Part shown: piece after piece, positions 11,701-25,550 of the stretch | How positions within the stretch are numbered: position 1 is the first letter of the stretch | How the letters are laid out: each line of letters begins with the position of its first letter | Assembly: GCA_036345935.2 (NCBI GenBank) | Contig: JADWOT020000001.1 | Coordinates: 9,500,836-9,564,835 of the forward strand | DNA from: Taenia hydatigena | Taxonomy: Eukaryota; Platyhelminthes; Cestoda; Cyclophyllidea; Taeniidae | Reading direction: 5' to 3' | DNA length: 64,000 bases | Notes under the pieces: model-generated | The model's database searches: none | What the model was told of the DNA's origin: nothing | What the model saw: only the letters and a program-made list of their open reading frames with translations | Program-made: the position numbers and the translations under genes

Positions 11701-14700
11701 GAGATGTTGGAGATTTGGTACTGATTGAGCCATTTTGTCATGCAAAGGGGGATTTCGGGAAGCGAATTGACCTGTGGACCTTGAAGGTGGCGTGAAACGT
11801 GAGCTGAACTCTGCTAGGCATAACCTGGGGCTGCTTCGATGGGTTAAGCGTGGTCATCGCTTTTAGATGTGATGTTGTGACCTGCGTGGACTCTCACCTC
11901 CGAAACCGTGGAAGCAAGGGAGAGTATTGCGCTTTTAAAAGAAGAAGAAGACGAAAAGAGGACACATGGTGATACCGAGTGAGTGAGCTCCTATGTCTTT
12001 AATAAAAAGACTCAACTTCCACCTGTCTTCACCCGTGCATGATCACATTTATTTTCCCTGGATGAATATTTCAAAGCTGATAGCATAACGACAATCGCTT
12101 CAACCATTAGACCTTTGACTGGCTACTAGCTGGCCATCGAAATCAAGATCTGCGTGTGATGTTGAATTGTGCCCTACACTTGAACTAACACATCCAAAGG
12201 TTTAATCAGAGTCGTGAAGCAGATACAAATGATTTGCAACCAAATTGTTTGACCGTATTTGCACTAAAAATCACTAAATGACCCTTCCTATTAACTGGAT
12301 AGTAACATCTGCTGTAGGCGTCTTCCACCCTACCACAGGCCAATTTCAATGTGCTCTACAGTTTCCAAACTAGTTATTGTTGAATTGTTTCCGCTTAGAA
12401 TACAAACCATGGACTTTGTATGCATCCGCCACACGACTTCATGCGCCACCAAACCTTGCCATCGAGCACGCTTGCTGCAGTCTTTTCATTCTGGCCACAT
12501 CCATCTTGTTTTTAAATGAGCTACTTCATAATCAGTATTATGGAATCCACCTGCTCTCAATTCTTCCTTAAAATCAAGGTGACCTTGTACAAAATATGTA
12601 TATTACTGTGAAAAGTAAATGCAGATGGATATTCAGAAGGGGCGCTTATTCGCCCAGCACTCTCGAACATTCTAGCTGATAGCGGATCCATGTGTGAGCT
12701 GAGCGAATCCTTCCGACAAAAAAAAACCACTATAGTTTAAAGGAGGAAGAGTCTTAATCTGGGGCGGATATAAAGTGCAACTTAGTTTTCGTATTTTAGG
12801 AACAAGAACTTCGGCTATTTATTTGAGACCCGATTCGCAAACACAATGGCACCTCACTGGTGAGGCGTTGTCAGGAGGCTAACAGCGCTGCTCCAAAATT
12901 CAAACCATTCGCAAGCCACAAATGATCAGTTTTTCCCTTCTTCTTCAATTGTTTGCGTGTCGTAGCAACTCTCTTACTGAAGCAGTGTCAGTAGCAGCCC
13001 ACCTTACGCGTACGTCTAGAGCTAGGGACGGATGAAATGCGACGGAAGGTGAATGCGTCTAGTTTATCATGCTCAGTGTAGAGGTGTGGGAGTAAGAATA
13101 TTTGTCGCAGCTGCGAGCATATTCTGGACCCGGTTTTCTGATAAACGATACAGAAATTGTGTTAGATTTTTACCTGCCCAAGAGAGAAGTGACAGTGAGT
13201 CCACTAACGTGTTTAATTGGTTAATGCGAATGGGAGGCGCTGGATAGATGCAAGTGAGCCTCGTGGCCGGCTGTGGCTTCTAGCAGACACTGCATATGTA
13301 ATCGTTTGCATTGCAAAGCCCTTCCTTCTCTTCCGTGTATCATGCCACATTTTCCTACAGTGACAAGCATGGCCAAAGGGTTTTATGTATAAGTTTATTA
13401 TCCTAGTACTTGCACCAAATTGCACGATCTCAAAGTCTTGGATTGCTATAAACTTAAGGAGAGATTGAGCCAGTAGGCCTATGACACAGATGCCATTTGG
13501 CGCACACTGTATTTTACCACAATAAAACTTTGAGGAAAGTTGTTTGAGTGGTAGACATGGTGGGTAAGTTATAAAGGAGGGTGTCAATGAAACCTACAGT
13601 TTGAATAATGTCATAGTTGAGATAGTAGGGTAAGAGCTCCTTCTCTGCCATGTCTGCATTCCTTCCCCCAAGATTAGGCAAAGCCAGGAGCCACTTGTGT
13701 TCTAGATGAATTTCTTCGAATTATGCTATTGGTTGCGTCAGTTGGGCATATTTGCGCTATTTGGTAAGACCACGCTCTGCCCTTGTTCCATTTTTCAAAA
13801 CCATTTCTTCTGTTCGTACTTTCGTCTTCGTACTTGTGTGAGGTATGATGACTCCAGACAATGATTTTGGAGTGGAAAAGGATGCCTAAGAATATTTTTA
13901 ATTGTAGCTGTTCCATTCTTACAAGTTTTGTGTTTATTGGCACTTTTCACGTTTGATTCCCTAATCACATGTGGCCTGCAGCTCCAATTGTATCTTTGGG
14001 CTATCTTAGAATCCATCTCCTTGTTCTGAGCGCCTGCATGGTGTTCTAGCATTGTGAGGTCATTGGGACACCTGGACTGATGTGATGATTGTTGTCACAG
14101 TACTTCTCTACCTGTCCTCAGCCTGTTTTCTTCTTCCCCTCCTTCTCGTACTTTACAGAAATGTCGCATTTATCTTGGATTGCTAACTGGGCGACTGACT
14201 TTTGACGGGATTTGCAATCTGTTATTATATGAGGAGGATGTTTGAATTCAACAGAAGTCACAATATGTTGTGAAGAGGTGCTAATTTTGGATAAAATGTG
14301 TGTATGCCTATGCCAGTTATACTGTCAAACTTTTCTTTCCTCAACCAGTACACATTTTTTTCTCAAACAAGCTACATTGATACTGCCCATTCTATCTGGG
14401 AACCAACTATTGCATTCTTCGTACGCTAAATTTCATTGACTTTTGACAATGTGGCATTTTACTAAATTGACCATATGTTCTTTCGCCAATTCCGTAGTCT
14501 AAAATCTTTTATGACTGTTGTGGTCATTTTGGTTCGTCCAAAGGTTTGGACGGCATTGGATCAGGTGGGAGCTGGCTACCTTATTCGCCATGGTCAGTAT
14601 TATTCCGACACAATACTTAGGTGAAATTGGCCGAGGTTGTTTCAACTTAAATCGCCTTCTGTCTCTTCACTCCAACTTGACCGACATGTTAAATCGGCTC

Positions 14701-17700
14701 CATTTCACGTTTATTTTTGCTGATCAACACTAACCGAAACTCGGACTCAGTCTCTCCATTATGTGTCGCATCTAAAATATTTGAAGCTTAGTCAACCTAT
14801 GAAGAGTTTATTACGCATAAATTAAATGAATACACGCCTCTTTTTCATGGAACACAAGTGTATTTAATACCAAGGTGTCAACGGAGAGCACAGGAATCAA
14901 CCCCATTAATAAACGTTCTATCAATACGTTCAACGGTTAGAGTAAAAAGTAGCCAAGATTGTATTTTACTACATCATGTCGTAGGTAATGATTTGTGTAA
15001 AGGAGTGTCCAAAATACGATATAGCAGTGGCCAATGATAACTGACAAGCGACTACAGGAAGACAAATAGATAAATGATCAGACAATTGGACAATAGCAAA
15101 TCTCTACAGCATATAGCAACTTTTGAAAGTGGCTATGTAAAGCATGGGATTTGAACTTTTAACCACATTCTCTAAGCCACTTGTCGAAGAGTGTAGTCTG
15201 AAGCCAAAAAGGACGTCACACACCCGCATCTACCCTTTTTTCATTTTGTAAATAAAATTGGCATGCAAGGAAGTGTCTTGGTGCTGCAAAATCCGCCATC
15301 ACGAGAAAGCTTGTCTGCATGTGCAATCAATCCGGCACTTGCTTTGGCCAGCTCATGCCCATTGCACCAAATTATTGTTCGCCTCTATTTGCTGTCACTC
15401 TTGGCTGACTCAGAATTTTTTATCGTTTCATTTTCCTTTTCACGTTTTGGGGCACGCGAGATATTCGTCCAGATTTCAGCAGTAATGTTGCAGATGGATA
15501 TGACGAGGGATAGGAGAGGACGATGAGGTAGCGGTGGGTGAGGGAAATTTAATTTAACTGCAGAGTTCCTTTATGTTTTTCGAATGCTATGCAATCTTTA
15601 GAGCAGCAAATGATTTTGAAATGAAATTGATAAATAACAGTTACCGCCATACTTCAAGTGACTCTGACAGGCATCACCTGGTTATTTTCAAGGTTTTCGT
15701 GTTATTGAAGCGCACATGTGCGCAGGCAAAATAATGAGATGTCAAGTGTCGAGCCTACTTTGCTTGTAACAGCATTTGCTTTGCCTTAGCTACATGCTTT
15801 GCGGAAAGTGCAGTTGGACAGTCTCGGGCATTGGATCTTTGTTGGTAAAGGTAAGGAGCTCTTTTGCACGCGTCCCAACATCAACGATGCTTGGGTTGCC
15901 AAAATAGAATTTGTCACAAGGCAGTTCAGACATATGACTAAGTGGAAGAAGAGGAGTGGAAAGAAAAGCCCATTGTATAGCACATCAGAACTTATCAGCT
16001 ACTCAATTTCGTCCAACCTAGAAGGCATTCATCGTAGACGTTAGGGTCAGAAGAAATGGAGGAATTCGTCAGCTTAAGACGTAGAATGGTCGAAGTCTCT
16101 AACTAATGCAAATGGGAAGAAAGGGATGTGAATTTGCCAAAAATCTGTTTTGAAAAGAGGCGAAGAAGGACCTCAAAGAGGCATTCGAAGAGATAGGAGA
16201 ATGGGACAATGTAGAAGGAAGCCAAGAATGGCAGTTTCTTGGATGAGGAGGCAAAGCATTCTCATGGAAGGAATAATGAGGGATAGAGACGATCTTTCAC
16301 CCAGGTCGCCGGACTTGGGAGACATCTACGCTGACACTGATAACAACACCATCATTGGCACTCATTCGGTTATCCGCCAGACCTCGTACATTCTATTTAG
16401 GATGATTTCTTCACCATCAAATTACTTAAGCGGCATATTCGCTGTTCCCTGTAAACTCTTGACGGTATCGAGTTTGCCAATCAAAATTTAGGTCTTTTTG
16501 ATACGTAGAGAGCCGTTTTGACGGAAGATCCCTACATAGCGCGTGTATATCAACGTGCTCTTGTCCATCTCCGTTACACAGTTCTAATTATGGTTAGTAC
16601 TCGATGATTCGTTGTTTTGCCTAACTGTTTTTTTTTATTTTCGCTAGTTAGACAATAGTAAATCTTGTCTGATCGCCATTTTAGACGTCTTTTTCGGCAA
16701 AGGAACATTGGATGGCACGTGCAGATTCCCATGCTCTATTTAACCGTTTTTTTATTACCATTATGCAAAGGATTCAAAATGCTTTTAGCATAGATTTAAA
16801 CAAGTATTCCGAATCATTGGATTGTGAGGATGGTCTTCCGCATTCCTTAGAGCTCTCCATGCTTTAGCTCGATTCCACGTGATGAACTTCCTATTTCCCG
16901 ATTGGTTGTGATTTGGCATATTTTATTGTTAGCTGGTGGACGTTAAATTAAATGACGGTTACGTTGGAGATGGAAAACTGCACTGCAATCAACGTCAAAT
17001 CATGGAATCAGATCGTAGGGATTATGGTTGGATATGACGTGAAATTGTGAAAACCAGTGATAGGTGATGGCAATATCTGGGATCTCGAGAGCGCATGCCT
17101 AAAGTAGCAGAGCTTATCACAAATGATAGCGCAGAGATTTTTCAAGGTTAACACAGAGAACTTTGTCGAAAGTTTCACAGTGTCTGTTTGATTTGTTATT
17201 CATCCTTCTCATTTTCAAGGTGATTGGGCTAATCTTTACATCGATCTCTCTCCGATTTTGGCATAAAACCCGAAGCATTAAGGGGGAAGAGTGGACTTAA
17301 CCAATGAGTGACTGACTTCGCATAAGTTTGACGCTGCTTCGTTAGCATCCCATTCCATCTCAGCATAGAGAGGAGGCAGTGCAGCTCTTCAATTGCGACT
17401 CTCACAGCTGTCGAAAAGTACGCGCGTCATCTGCTTTGCCACTGCTTGCTTGCACTGCCTAACATTAATTGACGGACCTCTTTTGACCCTCGCCTACATC
17501 GGAAACATAAAATAGTGGCGACACAGGAGACAAATTGCACACACCTGGTGTGGGAGTGTTGTGCCAGTTTCATGTATCGTGTTGCCTAGCTGACCTCTTC
17601 TTAGCGTTTGCTAACCCATTGTTGCCCCGCCGTGAGGGATACCTCTTTTGCGTTGAAGAAGAGCCTGAGGAGGCGAAGGATGATTGGTAGAGTGTCGCCT

Positions 17701-20700
17701 ATGTGTTAAGCTTACATTTAATAGGCGACCAAACAGCCATCAGACGTCCATAGGTGATCGTACTTCGCTTAGCATGTAACTGTCGCTTTGGTCGGCCAGA
17801 AGGGCAGGTGTGAGAAGAGGATGAGGTGAATGTGCCTTCGCACCCATATACACGCAAAGCACACACGTTTCTATCTGGTTTTTTGCGAAATCAATTAAGA
17901 CATCTCTCTAAAAAAACGAAAATAAGAACAGGCAATGACACGCACACACTCATACATACAGCGGACAGAGAGTACGCTCTTATCCGTTATTGCAGAGCGC
18001 CAGGTAAAGGGACTCTCTGCAAGGAGAAAAAAGGAGTAGGCAATGAGATAGGCAGGCAGGGGTTCGACTAGCCTGCAAACTAAGAGGTAGGATCAACGCG
18101 TTCACCTTCACTCTCGAAGGGGTAAGTGGAGGAGGAAGAGGCGAAAATACAAGAAGAGAGACGTTCTCGTATGAATAAAGTGAAAAAAATAAAGGCCAAA
18201 TTCGAGTGTTGGGGTAGGCTCCAATGGTTACGTATAAGGCCTCTTGTAAGGATGAGGCATGCAAGATGGATCAGATAGCCCTGTTTTGAATGACACACTT
18301 ATTAGGTCAATCATAGTTTTCTTTATTATGCGATTCAAATTAGACACAGGACATGATAATGTTACAATGACGCAAGCAAATAAAGTAAGGGAGAAGGAGA
18401 TTAATTTGCTGAAGATATGGCTCTCATAGCTCTCGCCTTCTGGCACTGTATGACATTAGTAGCCCTCGAAGGCTGGAATCCGACGTGGCGCCAACCGACA
18501 CTGCATAAGTGTTCTCACTGCCTATCGGCACAGTTATTCTGGTGGATGTAAGAAAGAACTGGATTCTGGTGATTTGCTGGACTGGATTATAGAGCCCTTT
18601 TAGGGATGAAGATTTCATTAGCAAAAAATGTTGTGGTAAATTGATCAACGTTGGTGTTGGCAAGCGGTAATAATAGACTAGAAGGTGGTACCTTGTTTTT
18701 GTTGCTATCCTAAATGTAGGGGCTATTTTGCAGAGGAAGTACCATATAATGGGATAGGTGTTAAAGAGGTTTCGGAGCTTTCGTCTGTGTATGCTAAATT
18801 TCCAATGACAGGGACAAAGAAGCCGTCATCCATCGCATCCCTGTTGTTTCCAATGTTTTAATGCCTTCCTTTAAAATAAGCAATGGTTTAACGGCGCTAC
18901 TGAATTCAACCAACTACTATTTTCCTCACACTTGACCCTTACCCATACATTAAAGCGGCTAATGATGGCGAAGCTTTACCCGATGCTACTAACCACATGA
19001 AAGCTGAAAAGAACAGCTAAGTTTTATGGAAATCTCTATCAAGTCATATGGTAGTGCTATAGGATGTGAAGCGTGAGAAAGGAAGAAGGGGATCATAGAA
19101 TGATTGCACTATAGAGCCAGGGAGAGGAGAAAAGGGACCATACTTGTTCACCATTGCTAAGCTAAAAGAAAGATACTGCGGGATGATTTATGACCCAATT
19201 AAGGCGTTTTAAAGTTGTAGTAATGCTTTCACTATTAATTGTCGTAAAACAATAAAAGATGCCTTAAAGAATACGCAAATGTTATGCTGCCTTACTAATC
19301 ACCACGTCAGCCGTCCTGCAGTGGTTTGTGTGGTCAGCCTGCTGACTCTTCAAATCTGATATCACACGCTGCATCGAGCTAGCGCTGCCTGCTTCTAGGC
19401 TCAAGGCGAAACATCTCAACGCCTCACTTGCGCCGCTTTCACTTGCACCCAAACAGGCGGCAGCTGTGGTCTAGCTATTACTGCACAAATGCCTAATGTG
19501 AGGTGGTGTGAGCTGGATCCATGAACTCCAGCAATGTGAGTTAGGGTGTAAAATGAAATTAGTAAAAGCATAAGCTGACACGGGATTGGCTTACACAATT
19601 GTGGCTGTGATTGTGCCGAAGTGCAGTGCTCGGCAAAGATGGCAGATTTCACGCTAGGTAGGGGTGGATCCACTAGGCTAGTTAAATTGATGTCGACCAA
19701 GGCAGATGAAGATGTAGAGGAAGGTGTGAATATGTAATTGGATGTGGTCATTACCGTGCATTTTTCCACGTATTGCAAGTAGTGCGATGCGAGTTGAAAA
19801 TTCTCGTACAACAGTTCTACCAGGCAACTGAATGAATTGCAGCATGCATTGAGTGCGAAACAATGCTGGTTGATTTAAAGTTTCCTAGAAAATCCAAATG
19901 ATGCCCGGAAAACACGTCATGTCGTCGGTTTGACTGTAGTGCAAAGATTCACAAAGGCGAAAATGAAAAGGTGCTAAGGAAGGTTGTATAGAGTTGATCA
20001 GAGTCAGATAACAAGACTGAGATGCTGTTGACGTGTACGTAGATGTGTATATAGACGTGTACATGACATCTCTGTCGACTCCTCTTCAGCATTTTTTTAA
20101 CCAAGGATCACAAAGTGACGTAGAAGGAGACATTTGAGCCTTCTTTGCCACTTTCTTGGTTGGTAACAAATCCGCTTCCATTTCCCATATCCTGTAGCAT
20201 GATTGCACAAATTGATAGAGGCTTTCGAAATTAAGCAGGTCTTTTCACCTTCCAGGTAAACAACATCATGCAGAAGCATGCTCCACCATCAATAGTTGTT
20301 TAAGAGCGCATTGTGGTGCTACTGAAAAGGAAACTTTAAATAAGAACCGCAAATATGGCAAAATTTGGAATCGAGGTGAGAGTGGCACGCGGATAGATCA
20401 TGGATAAGAAGGAATAGGAAGCAAAAGTAGGTATGGAAGGAGTAAATCATTGAATTAATGTCATTTATAATAAAGAAAGACAACTTTGGGGGAAGCATGA
20501 AGTAAGTTTCTACACCATCAAGCAATTCATTCTTTTTAAAATACGCGCTGCCCCATTTACCCTAATAAACTTTCCTTCCTTCGTCCCATATTACCATACA
20601 TCCTCATATTCATTGTTCAAACTTAGAATGTTTAAACTTTGCCATTAGTGCACAAGCCCATCTCGTTCGTGCATTCTTTTCCTTTATAATTGCTCATTCT

Positions 20701-23700
20701 CAGTTCTCTTTTCCAATGTAGACAATCGCCATTTTAACCTACACATCGGCCATACCTACATTGTCCGATTTTATAATGAGAACTTACAGGAGGGGATAAG
20801 CTACTCACAGAGATTTTGATCGATTTTGGGACAGTAAGAATCAAAATAAAAAAAGCTCCCCGCCTCTGCTAATCCTAATTTCTTCGTCAAAACATGGTCA
20901 TTATGCTTCGGCTACACTGAAATTGTGGGATCGTTAAGTGTGAACAGCCACGAGCAATCATAGTAACGATTTTGCTACTAAGTCTTAATATGGGTAGATT
21001 CTGGAGCCAAGTTGCACATGTTTGTGCTATCTCAATTTTCTTTGCCAAAACGGGCTTCCTCTGCATCGGGCACACCAAAATTGTCAGCTTTTGTAACAAG
21101 AAATGCCTCAAGCAATTACAGGAGGAAGCAAAGTACCAAGTTTATTTCTGATCAATTTAGGATCAAAAGAGAAAAATGTTTTGCTTTGTTCTCCTGCTAT
21201 AATCACTTGTATAATAACACATGCATCCGACTCCCTAGTTAAGTTACTTCTAGTCACAAAGGAACCCGATTTTTTGAGTGTGCGCATCCGTGCATGATAA
21301 CATTCGTGTCAACTTTGGTGCTCTTAGCATCGGCTATTGCTTAATTTTTACACGTTAATACAAGAACTGCCGTAAGTGTTTACTAAAATGAGTTAACTGC
21401 TATGGTATAATTATGACATATTGGGAAGCTAAGAGAATAGAATGTGGCGCATCTCCACAGACTTGTGTTATTTCAGCCATCTTTGCCAAAATGGGCCCTT
21501 TAACTATTGGCCAGGTCTAAGTTTTTACCGCATAACACGAAAAATATCATAGCTGAGTACAACATTGAATAGTTACAAATAAAACCAAGTAAATAGATTG
21601 CAGCTATGTGCTCATGCTAGCTCAGCTTTCGTATCGAAATCATTCGTATTGTAATGCGGCCATTCCTAAACATCAAAAGTCTTACAATGGAAACTCACTT
21701 CACTGGGACGGATGTAAACTAACATTTGATGCTTAATTTTAACTAACTTTAGATTAGAGCATGTAGCATAGTGAGGTTAGCATTTGTATCTTTTCTGCTA
21801 TTTTAGTCAAATCACACCCTTTGCACAGTTGTAAGACAAAACGATGTACTTTAACAGGAGACTTTGTTTTCGGAACCGTAGTAAGCCATCAGTCGGAGTC
21901 TTATCAGGATCGCTTCCAAATCAAAATGAAAAAGCATGGAGCACAGCGCTTAGGGCTAATTTGCCGTTGTTTCACACGTGTGCTACCTTAAACATGCATT
22001 GACCTTAATCACCAGTAACAACCCAATAACATTCAGAAGTATTCGATGGTAGTGGAACGCGATGAGTAGCTCTTTCGTGGTTAAGTCCTTTCTCTCTTTG
22101 TCTCGAAGGCTTCTGACTGCAACACTGAAGCTCACAAGCAACTTAAATCTACGAATATTCTAAACATTATGTGCAGATGCGGACATTGTAGCAATTTGCA
22201 TGGAGCAATGTTACTGCGTATTAATGATTAAATTCATAAGAATAAGGAGTAAAGATGAATTTATGCATTGGAAGCATGTTAAGAAAGTATGCAATGTAAT
22301 TTAGCCTTACCTGAGTTATGTGCGAAGTAATGCCGACAGCGAAATTTTAACTCCACATCAATCCTCCAACAGCACATTCTTAGCAAATTATCCCACACTC
22401 AGACGCGTTGCATTCTTGTGAAATTCACATATGGCAAAGTCATTTTCACCAAGTCATCTCCAGTAATTGTGCTAAGTCTTAAGAATATGTGGCTCACATT
22501 TACCAAAGCCATAGCATTGTAGTGTAGCAACAAAGTAGAAAGCAGTTACCGCTAATAACCTTGAAGGTGATAAGCGAATTGCTTAACTTAAAAACTTGTT
22601 TCACTTAGTAAAATATGCGATTCAAAGTTGAATCATGTCCTAAAAAGTACAAACCTCATCTATGTTCATTTTTGCTCTTAAGCAATATATTTAACATTTT
22701 ACTTAAAATACATGACCAAGTGATTAAATTTTATGGAACATTTTGAATTTAAATCTATCACTAAGCAAATGCATGCATCCAAATTTTGTGAAAATTCTTA
22801 GTTATTTACGTTTCGTTTCATTTTATCTTTGGATAGGATCGGACGCAAAAGTCTGTTGTTCATTCTTCGGACAAGTCACTTCTTATTCAATTCCAGAAGT
22901 GTGTCGTCTTGGCCCCACTACTGGTATAGCTTACACTATCCATAGTCTGATAGTGCTATGCTGCATTCTATGTACTCCATTGCACGAGTCGTTACCTATG
23001 CTATGGTATGATAGAAGAGGCACCATGGACACATTCTTATCGGGAATTCGTATGCATTGCAATAGCGTTCAGTAATGTGGTTGAGTCTTGTGCTTTCTGT
23101 CGAAGTCACGGTGTTGAACGCACATGTGTTTTACAAAAAGCGGCACACGCTCATTTGTTTTGTGCATAATACACTTTTCCATAGGTTGATTATGCCCAAA
23201 AGTTTACGATGACAAAAATGGCAACGTGAATAGAAGCAGAAGGGTAGCAAAAACGACTCAACATTTTCTATGTGATGTAAGGCAGACCCATATTCAACGC
23301 TTTCGACAGCTTTTAATAGAACAGTATCTCCACTTAGAGCTCAAGTAACTCAAAATCATTTGTCAAATTCTTTTGAAAATGCAAGCGGCTAAACAGAGAG
23401 CCAAACAAAGTGCCCATGGTCCCCACAAGCTCAAATGGAAACAGTGGTCTCAAAAGACCGAATCAAGTCACTTGCATGCGTCCGAGTGTAACAGTAAGTA
23501 AAAAAGATACAGCAGTACCAGCACATGGGATGTGATACACATCACCCAACTACAACGCAATGTGTCACTAAATTATTACCTCATCACTTGTTTTGCCTTT
23601 GTTTCCTCTGCATTGTGTCACTCTCACATGTTTTATTCCACTCCAGTTCATTGCTCTTTCTTAGTCTTCCTTCTCTCCTCCTCATTTTAACCAGCGATTG

Positions 23701-24974
23701 AATTCAATGTCATTGGAATGATCCTCGAATCACACGACGAGAAGAGCAGAGGGCTAACAAATCCGCCTCTCATCTGCTATCTCAGGCAGAAAAGGAATGT
23801 AAGACTTTATGTTATTGTGGACACTTACCTTAAGTGCGAGCTGATGGGGTTGACGGTGGATGTAGAGCATCTCAATTGGGCGTCAGTAGCAAAGACATCG
23901 GTACCATCATTCAAATCCATTTTAATTGTAGCAGCGAAAACATAAGTGGCTGGCACTGGTCCATTCATGAGTAATCTTCTGCAAGGGGAGTTGGCAAGAG
24001 GCACTGATTAGAACGGGACCCGCCTTTCCTTCATCCGTGTCTATGAATACACGAAGTGAGCCTCACTAAATGCAATTGCCCCCCGCGGTCAGACTTCACA
24101 CCTAGCCTGAATGCTTCAATGATGGGCCCGAATTCACTGTCTGTATACAAAGAGGAGGTATTAAGGGCAAATATGCGTGGCGTCTCTAGTGCTAAAAAAA
24201 TTTCCGCAGTGTCGCTCATCGTCACCACACAGAGAACGCTTAGCATAATAGTCAAAGCTCAAGTGAAAAAATCAACTTAGCGCACCGACTGACTGTCTAA
24301 TTGACTACTTCCTCCCTTGCTTTGTGGGCTGGGGAAATGAAGAACGGGATTTGAGTTTCACATGCACCAGCGGACGTAACAGTGGTATGCTGCCTTTGTG
24401 CCCATGACATCTACTCACTCTTAAGCTTTGTTTTGCAGTTGAATGTCAGGATGATGTTTACCATCATGACGCTTCTCTACCGTGTGTCTCCTTCCTCCAG
24501 CACTTGACAATGGCTGAAAGGAAGAGTTTGCATTCCAGTCTCGCCGACCTTCCATGCACCTAATTACTCACAACATGGTAATTGTTAGTTGCGAGGAGTA
24601 CAGCAACACCAGACAACAAAGTTAGCGTCGTCAGCTAGAGCATTCTAGATTGCACTTCATCAGACGCAAGATAAATGCAACTTCTTGTTGATTTCTCTCA
24701 AACATTACGCTTTTCTTCCTAGCCAAATATGGAAAAGTATATGAATGTATTGTGTGACGTTAAAACCGATCGCAGAGCAAAGGTTTGGAACTGGCCTGCT
24801 TCTCCTGCACCAAAACATGGTTGCCTGATAGCAGTGACAAAAGCTGGCGTTTTACGACTAGCATATACAAACCTGTCGCGTGTTGCTAAACATTACACCT
24901 CCAAAATTCTGCCAAAGCCTTCAAAGAAACAAGTGTTTTTACGTTTTATTAACTTCATATATAACATTTTTATC
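8651..24974. other. Long gene-poor region
   Basis: About 16 kb without an assignable gene. The longest open frames are 9162-9539 (+, 125 codons), 11408-11728 (+, 106), 13213-13587 (-, 124), 16150-16491 (+, 113), 19416-19811 (-, 131, Ser/Leu-rich) and 22743-23075 (+, 110). None has a domain I recognise, a duplicate in the window or clear splice context, so I do not call them genes. A weak direct similarity exists between about 21010-21080 and 21465-21535 (both contain 'tttgccaaaa' followed by 'gggc'). No tRNA-like cloverleaf or transposase was found. Confidence 0.55.
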
Positions 24975-25550
24975 TCAGGCATGAATTCAGTTGAAAACCC
25001 TTACTCAGTTCACCCTACAAAGTGTGAGGAGGATAGTGCGAAGTCGAACTGTATCGAGTTCACAAAAATAATGCACTCCCTTCTAAAGATCTAAGCATGA
25101 TTTATTTATCAAGTGATATTTTCAAATTTTGTTGGCACACGCTACTACTGCAGTCAAGAGGGTCGAGCTAGTGCGAGGCTACCACTTGCACACATCAAAC
25201 TTAGAAGACAGGACATCGAAAACTACTTTTAATCCTTTATTTGACTTTGCAATGCAAGTTGACATGTAATGTCAGTTTGGAATGGCAAACAAAATTATCA
25301 AGGTGTTTTACAAGTACATTCCCCTAAGTCACACGGCATTACACTATGGTTCAAATACATGATTAGCTAAGCAATAGCAGGCTAAACGGAGTCTGTTCGA
25401 GCGCTAGCGGAATCTATGGAGACACCTGTAAAGGCCCCATAGGGGCTACCCAAAGCATTCCTCACACAATTAGCATTGGGCACTGATGAGATTGAAGAGG
25501 TAGTCAGGAACGTGGGTGAGAACAGTGTTTGGTGAAAGTAATGGGAGCGA
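24975..25550 (+). repeat. Dispersed repeat R2, copy 1
   Basis: Aligns in the same orientation with about 41222-41700. Shared landmarks are 'actcagtt', 'cacacgct', 'agtcaagagg', 'tcgagct', 'atttacaag'-like tracts and 'cccaaagc'. The right part (about 25415-25545) also matches 44005-44290, including 'gtagtcaggaacgtgggt' against 'gtagccaggaacgtgggt'. Identity looks like 65-75% with many indels, so the copies are old. The right half of the open frame 24729-25094 falls inside it. No terminal repeats or transposase seen. Confidence 0.65.
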